From Streptomyces diastaticus subsp. diastaticus (GTDB taxonomy: Bacteria; Actinomycetota; Actinomycetes; Streptomycetales; Streptomycetaceae), in assembly GCF_011170125.1 (NCBI RefSeq), contig NZ_BLLN01000005.1, positions 1,426,001-1,490,000 on the forward strand: a DNA stretch of 64,000 nucleotides, written 5' to 3'. The notes below the pieces were generated by a model. It saw only the letters and a program-made list of their open reading frames with translations. It was not told the DNA's origin and did no database searches. A program made the position numbers and the translations under genes. This document shows positions 60,074 through 64,000 of the stretch, piece after piece. The stretch's first letter is position 1, and each line of letters starts with the position of its first letter.

Positions 60074-60607
60074 ATGAGCACGCCCAACAAGAACCTCGGG
60101 ACGATCGAGATCCGGCTGAAGTGGGACCCGAGTCCGCTCGGCGAGGCCGCCCACGACCTCGACCTGATCGCGGCCGCCTTCTCCGCCGACGACCCGCGGG
60201 GCGCCCCCGACCAGCTGGTCCACTTCGACGCCCGCTCCCCCGACGGCACCATCCACCTCCAGCGCGAGAGCCGCACCGGCCAGGGGCTCGGCTTCGACGA
60301 GGTGATGAGCCTGGAGTTCGAGCGGATGTCGGAGCGGCTCGACCGGATCGTCATCGGCGTCGCCATACAGCAGCGCACCGGCGCCAAGACCTTCTCCGGC
60401 GTGCCCCGCACGGAGGCGGAGATCGTCGAGGAGTACGACACGCTCGCCACCTACGACTTCGCGGAGGTCGGGGACGCCACGGCGGCGGCCATCGCGGTCT
60501 TCCGGCGTGACGAGTCCGGCGCGTGGCAGCTGCGGCGGGAGGTGCGAGGCTTCGCCGACGCCGACCCGGACGCCTTCGCGCAGCTCATGGCCGACGTCGG
60601 CGTCTGA
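60074..60607 (+). CDS. TerD family stress protein
   Basis: A 177-residue Ca-binding TerD-domain protein. IEIRLKWDPS and DLDLIAAAFSADDP at the start and LVHFDARSPDGTI later give the typical acidic Ca-site pattern. The remainder keeps FDEVMSLEFERM, VIGVAIQQRTGAKTF and EYDTLATYDFAEVGDATAA, all standard. TerD proteins accompany tellurite, phage and stress responses; the single-gene form here has no ter operon nearby. AAGGACC precedes the ATG at 60074. Confidence 0.93.
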   Translation: MSTPNKNLGTIEIRLKWDPSPLGEAAHDLDLIAAAFSADDPRGAPDQLVHFDARSPDGTIHLQRESRTGQGLGFDEVMSLEFERMSERLDRIVIGVAIQQRTGAKTFSGVPRTEAEIVEEYDTLATYDFAEVGDATAAAIAVFRRDESGAWQLRREVRGFADADPDAFAQLMADVGV

Positions 60608-61127
60608 CCCCGCCCGGCGCCGGGGCGCGGCCGGTCAGCCTCCGGCCGTGGCGGGCCGCCCCGCCCGGCCGCGGGCGAAGCCCTCGCGCGAGCGGGGCGC
60701 GGGCAGGGGCTGTCCTCCTGTGCGCCCTCGGTCGGCGCGGGGCCTGCCGCGCGGAGCCCGCGGCGCCGCTCGGCGGTGAGGCCGTGCGGCACCGCCCCCC
60801 GGCGCGGGCGGGCCCTCGTGGTCCGGCGGGTGGCGCGGTCCTCGGTGCGGAGGCGCCGCGGCCCCGGGCGTGCGGGCGGCACCGGCGGCGCGGCTGTCGT
60901 GGTGGACGGTGCCCCCGCGGTCACGTCCACCGTTCCCGCCCGCCGCCGGGCAGCGGCACGGCGATGTGCGGCACGGCGATGCGCAGGCGGCTGCGGGCGG
61001 TGGACTCGCGCCCGGCCGGTGAGCCTCCGAGGACCGCGGCGAGGCGGTCACCGTGGCGGGCGGCGGCGGCCGGGCCGTGGGGTGCTCGCCGGCCCGGCCG
61101 TGGCGCCGTGCCGCCGGGCGGGCCGGT
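60608..61127. other. 520-bp gap with no recognisable gene
   Basis: High-GC sequence between TerD and the FGE-domain gene. Open frames exist on both strands, but no start with a ribosome site or known domain is apparent. Nothing specific is seen. Confidence 0.5.
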
Positions 61128-61826
61128 TCAGAGCGACCGGGCCAGCCGGAAGCCCAGGTCGTCGATGCGCAGGGTCGGGTGGCTCTTGCGGCGGCAGGCG
61201 GCGCGGACCCCGCGCGGCTCGTCCTGCCAGCCACCGCCCCGGAACACCCGGTACGGCCCGTAGACCTCCGGGTCGTACAGGTCCCAGCACCACTCCCAGA
61301 CGTTGCCGAGCATGTCGTACAGACCGAAGGCGTTGGGCCGCCGGGTGCCGGCCGGGTGCGGGCGTCCGCCGGAGTTGCCCCGGTGGTGGGCGACCTCGTC
61401 CAGCGGCCCGTACCGGACGTCGGGCGAACCGGCGCGGCAGGCGTACTCCCACTCGGCCTCGGTCGGCAGGCGGAACCCGTCGGCCTCCCGGTCCCAGCGG
61501 GTGTCACGTGCGTCCGGGTCGTCCCCGAGGAGGTAGCAGGGGCGCAGGCCCAGCGCCTGCGAGAGAAGGTTGCAGTGGCGCAGGGCGTCCGGCCAGGAGA
61601 CCTCCGTGACCGGGGTGCCCGGCCCTCCGGGGCCCGCCGGTTCCTGCCCGGTGACCGCCGCGTACCGCTCCCGGGTCACCGGGTACGCACCGAGTTCGAA
61701 GGCGGCCACGGCGACGGTCCGCTCGGTCTTCGCGGCCTCGTCGCGCAGGGTCACCTCGCCCGCCGGTACGGGCAGCAGCTGGTCCCGCGCCGCCAGGGAC
61801 CTGGTCACTTCCCGGGTGCTCGTCAT
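61128..61826 (-). CDS. Formylglycine-generating-enzyme (FGE-sulfatase) domain protein
   Basis: A 232-residue single-domain protein of the SUMF1/FGE family. Visible: PVTRERYAAVTG, PVTEVSWPDAL, GFRLPTEAEWEYACRAG (~118-134), PNAFGLYDMLGNVWEWCWDLYD (split as PNAFGLYDMLGN and VWEWCWD), and VFRGGGWQDEP, the expected family order. True FGE needs two active Cys near the C-terminus in the RCAxR segment; here AACRRKSH offers only one, so it may act in another way, such as EgtB-like chemistry or ligand binding. No sulfatase is nearby. Confidence 0.85.
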   Translation of the reverse strand: MTSTREVTRSLAARDQLLPVPAGEVTLRDEAAKTERTVAVAAFELGAYPVTRERYAAVTGQEPAGPGGPGTPVTEVSWPDALRHCNLLSQALGLRPCYLLGDDPDARDTRWDREADGFRLPTEAEWEYACRAGSPDVRYGPLDEVAHHRGNSGGRPHPAGTRRPNAFGLYDMLGNVWEWCWDLYDPEVYGPYRVFRGGGWQDEPRGVRAACRRKSHPTLRIDDLGFRLARSL

Positions 61827-61915
61827 CCGCCCTTCCTACCGGCTCCGCCGCCCCGCCGTGGCCGGAACGCGGACATCCGGTGGCAGGTTCCCCGGTACCG
61901 GGCGGGAAAGCGCGA

Positions 61916-61947
61916 AGAGGGTGCCCGCCCACCGGCCGGCACCCTCT
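61916..61947 (-). terminator. Terminator after nrdJ
   Basis: Ten-base perfect arms (61916-61925 with 61938-61947) with a 12-base loop, about 60 bases past the nrdJ stop. Confidence 0.7.
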
Positions 61948-62007
61948 CACCAGGCTCTCAGCACCGCACGCCGCTCAGCGCGCCCGGTGCCGCGGACCGG
62001 CCGGCTG

Positions 62008-64000
62008 TCAGCTGCACCCGCTGGTGGAGCCGCAGCCCTCGCAGATGTAGCAGGAGCCGGCGCGCTGCATCTTGGTGCCGCAGGAGAAGCAGAGCGGGGC
62101 GTCCGCGCTGATGCCGAGCTGCATCTCGACCAGCTCGGCCGAGGTGTGCGCCTGCTGCTCGGGCTTGGCCTGCGGGATCTCCGTGCCGGTCGCCGGGGCG
62201 GAGACCTCCGGGGCGGGCGCGGCCAGTTCGGCCGGCTCCTCCTCGGCGGGCTCGTAGGAGCCGGTCTCCAGGTGGCGGCGGCGCTCGTCGGCGGAGTGGA
62301 TGCCGAGGGCCGAGCGGGTCTCGAAGGGCAGGAAGTCCAGCGCCAGCCGGCGGAAGATGTAGTCGACGATCGACTGGGCCATCCGCACGTCCGGGTCGTC
62401 GGTCATGCCGGCCGGCTCGAAGCGCATGTTGGTGAACTTCGAGACGTAGGTCTCCAGCGGCACGCCGTACTGGAGGCCGACCGAGACGGCGATGGAGAAG
62501 GCATCCATCATGCCCGCGAGGGTCGAGCCCTGCTTGGACATCTTCAGGAACACCTCGCCGAGGCCGTCGTCCGGGTAGGAGTTGGCCGTCATGTAGCCCT
62601 CGGCGCCGCCCACCGTGAAGGAGGTGGTGATGCCGGGACGGCCCTTGGGCAGGCGCTTGCGGACCGGGCGGTACTCGACGACCTTCTCCACGGCGGCGCG
62701 GATGGTCTCCTCGGCCTGCTCGGTGATCTCGGCCTTCTCCTCCTCCTTCTTCTTGGCGGAGAGGGGCTGGCCGACCTTGCAGTTGTCGCGGTAGATCGCG
62801 AGCGCCTTGACGCCGAGCTTCCACGCCTCGAAGTAGACCTCCTCGACGTCCTCGACGGTGGCCGTCTCGGGGAGGTTGACCGTCTTGGACAGGGCGCCGG
62901 AGATCCAGGGCTGGATCGCGGCCATCATCCGGACGTGGCCCATCGCGGAGATGGAGCGCTCGCCCATCGCGCAGTCGAAGACCTCGTAGTGCTCCGGCTT
63001 GAGCGCGGGGGCGTCGATCACGTTGCCGTGCTCGGCGATGTGGGCGACGATCGCCTCGATCTGCTCCTCGGAGTAGTTCATGCGCCGCAGCGCCTGCGGC
63101 ACGGTGCCGTTGACGATCTGCATGGAGCCGCCGCCGACCAGCTTCTTGAACTTGACCAGCGCGAGGTCGGGCTCCAGGCCGGTGGTGTCGCAGGACATCG
63201 CGAGACCGATGGTGCCGGTCGGGGCGATGACGGACGCCTGGGCGTTGCGGAAGCCGTTCTTGGCGCCGAGGCGCACCACGTCCTGCCACGCCTCGGTCGC
63301 GGCGGCCCAGACCGGGTTGTCCAGGTCGTCGGTGCGCACGGCCTTGGCGTTGGCGTCGGCGTGCTGCTTCATGACCCGCTGGTGCGGCTCGGCGTTGCGG
63401 GCGTACCCCTCGTACGGGCCGACCACGGCCGCGAGCTCAGCGGAGCGGCGGTAGGAGGTGCCGGTCATCAGCGAGGTGATGGCACCGGCCAGGGCGCGGC
63501 CGCCGTCGGAGTCGTAGGCGTGGCCGGTCGCCATGAGCAGGGCGCCGAGGTTGGCGTAGCCGATGCCCAGCTGGCGGAAGGCGCGGGTGTTCTCACCGAT
63601 CTTCTGGGTGGGGAAGTCGGCGAAGCAGATGGAGATGTCCATCGCCGTGATGACCAGCTCGACGACCTTGGCGAAGCGCTCGGACTCGAAGGACTGGTTG
63701 CCCTTGCCGTCGTCCTTGAGGAACTTCATGAGGTTGAGCGAGGCGAGGTTGCACGAGGTGTTGTCCAGGTGCATGTACTCGCTGCACGGGTTCGAGCCGT
63801 TGATACGGCCGGACTCGGGGCAGGTGTGCCAGGCGTTGATGGTGTCGTCGTACTGGATGCCGGGGTCGGCACAGGCCCAGGCGGCCTCGGCCATCTTGCG
63901 GAAGAGGGACTTGGCGTCGACCTCCTCGATGACCTCGCCGGTCATGCGGGCACGCAGGCCGAAGGTTCCGCCGGACTCCACGGCCTTCATGAACTCGTCG
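62008..64000 (-). CDS. nrdJ: Adenosylcobalamin-dependent ribonucleotide reductase, C-terminal part
   Basis: The last ~663 residues of class II ribonucleotide reductase, which makes deoxynucleotides using coenzyme B12; the start lies outside the window. Seen: NGSNPCSEYMHLDNTSCNLAS (split as NPCSEYMHL and NTSCNLASLN) with the active Cys, and PTGTIGLAMSCDTTGLEPD. The C-terminal Zn-ribbon has LCFSCGTKMQRAGSCYICEGCGSTSGCS-like spacing of Cys pairs. In Streptomyces nrdJ is paired with nrdR and works beside the oxygen-dependent nrdAB. Confidence 0.97.
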   Translation of the reverse strand, partial: DEFMKAVESGGTFGLRARMTGEVIEEVDAKSLFRKMAEAAWACADPGIQYDDTINAWHTCPESGRINGSNPCSEYMHLDNTSCNLASLNLMKFLKDDGKGNQSFESERFAKVVELVITAMDISICFADFPTQKIGENTRAFRQLGIGYANLGALLMATGHAYDSDGGRALAGAITSLMTGTSYRRSAELAAVVGPYEGYARNAEPHQRVMKQHADANAKAVRTDDLDNPVWAAATEAWQDVVRLGAKNGFRNAQASVIAPTGTIGLAMSCDTTGLEPDLALVKFKKLVGGGSMQIVNGTVPQALRRMNYSEEQIEAIVAHIAEHGNVIDAPALKPEHYEVFDCAMGERSISAMGHVRMMAAIQPWISGALSKTVNLPETATVEDVEEVYFEAWKLGVKALAIYRDNCKVGQPLSAKKKEEEKAEITEQAEETIRAAVEKVVEYRPVRKRLPKGRPGITTSFTVGGAEGYMTANSYPDDGLGEVFLKMSKQGSTLAGMMDAFSIAVSVGLQYGVPLETYVSKFTNMRFEPAGMTDDPDVRMAQSIVDYIFRRLALDFLPFETRSALGIHSADERRRHLETGSYEPAEEEPAELAAPAPEVSAPATGTEIPQAKPEQQAHTSAELVEMQLGISADAPLCFSCGTKMQRAGSCYICEGCGSTSGCS

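Overview
The window is a GC-rich actinobacterial chromosome segment with a very strong third-codon-position GC bias. Gene content points to Streptomyces: orthologues of SepH, CutR/CutS, HrdB, WhiH, ParC/ParE, HPr, RNase HII and class II ribonucleotide reductase lie in the order I remember for the chromosomal core around SCO5871-SCO5805 of S. coelicolor. That synteny is from memory and was not searched. No tRNA, rRNA or CRISPR array was seen.

Layout. 0-7 kb: end of a kdp locus (kdpD N-terminus), an ABC-transporter ATPase, a TetR regulator with a wrecked short-chain dehydrogenase behind it, then a tight DUF3710/dut/thioesterase run and DUF3093, an EcsC-like protein and DUF4193. 7-12 kb: cutS/cutR, a small conserved gene, an inositol monophosphatase and a coproporphyrin ferrochelatase. 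12-21 kb: MFS transporter, sugar-lactone oxidase, a repeat-rich membrane protein divergent from sepH, sulfurtransferase, glyoxalase-like protein, phosphodiesterase, DUF5998. 21-29.5 kb: GNAT/acyl-CoA-synthetase-like acetyltransferase, ptsH, a GntR remnant, an M23 peptidase behind a c-di-AMP (ydaO) riboswitch, and paired M16 peptidases. 29.7-40.3 kb: parC and parE flank a CobW GTPase, a sucrase-ferredoxin protein and several dead genes (GH13 alpha-glucosidase, SSS symporter, DUF485). 40.7-47.6 kb: DUF7455, a secreted trypsin-like protease, an IS5-family element in the hrdB stop codon, hrdB, whiH and a Nudix-winged-helix regulator. 48.8-64 kb: DUF4192 divergent from recQ with a DnaA-box cluster between them, rnhB, a DUF4173 membrane protein, ADP-ribosylglycohydrolase, histidine phosphatase, DUF4937, TerD, an FGE-sulfatase-domain protein and nrdJ (cut by the window end).

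Themes. Most of the window is vertically inherited core: replication and segregation (parC, parE, recQ, rnhB, dut, nrdJ), principal sigma factor, development (sepH, whiH) and envelope maintenance. On this background sit at least five broken genes and one insertion sequence, so this lineage has been losing carbon-uptake and catabolic functions inside an otherwise conserved core. The most interesting non-coding signals are the recQ/DUF4192 DnaA-box cluster with an 18-bp repeat pitch, the IS insertion that rebuilds the hrdB stop codon and separates it from its likely native terminator, a textbook SigR-type promoter motif next to a 14-bp palindrome upstream of DUF4193, and the ydaO riboswitch.
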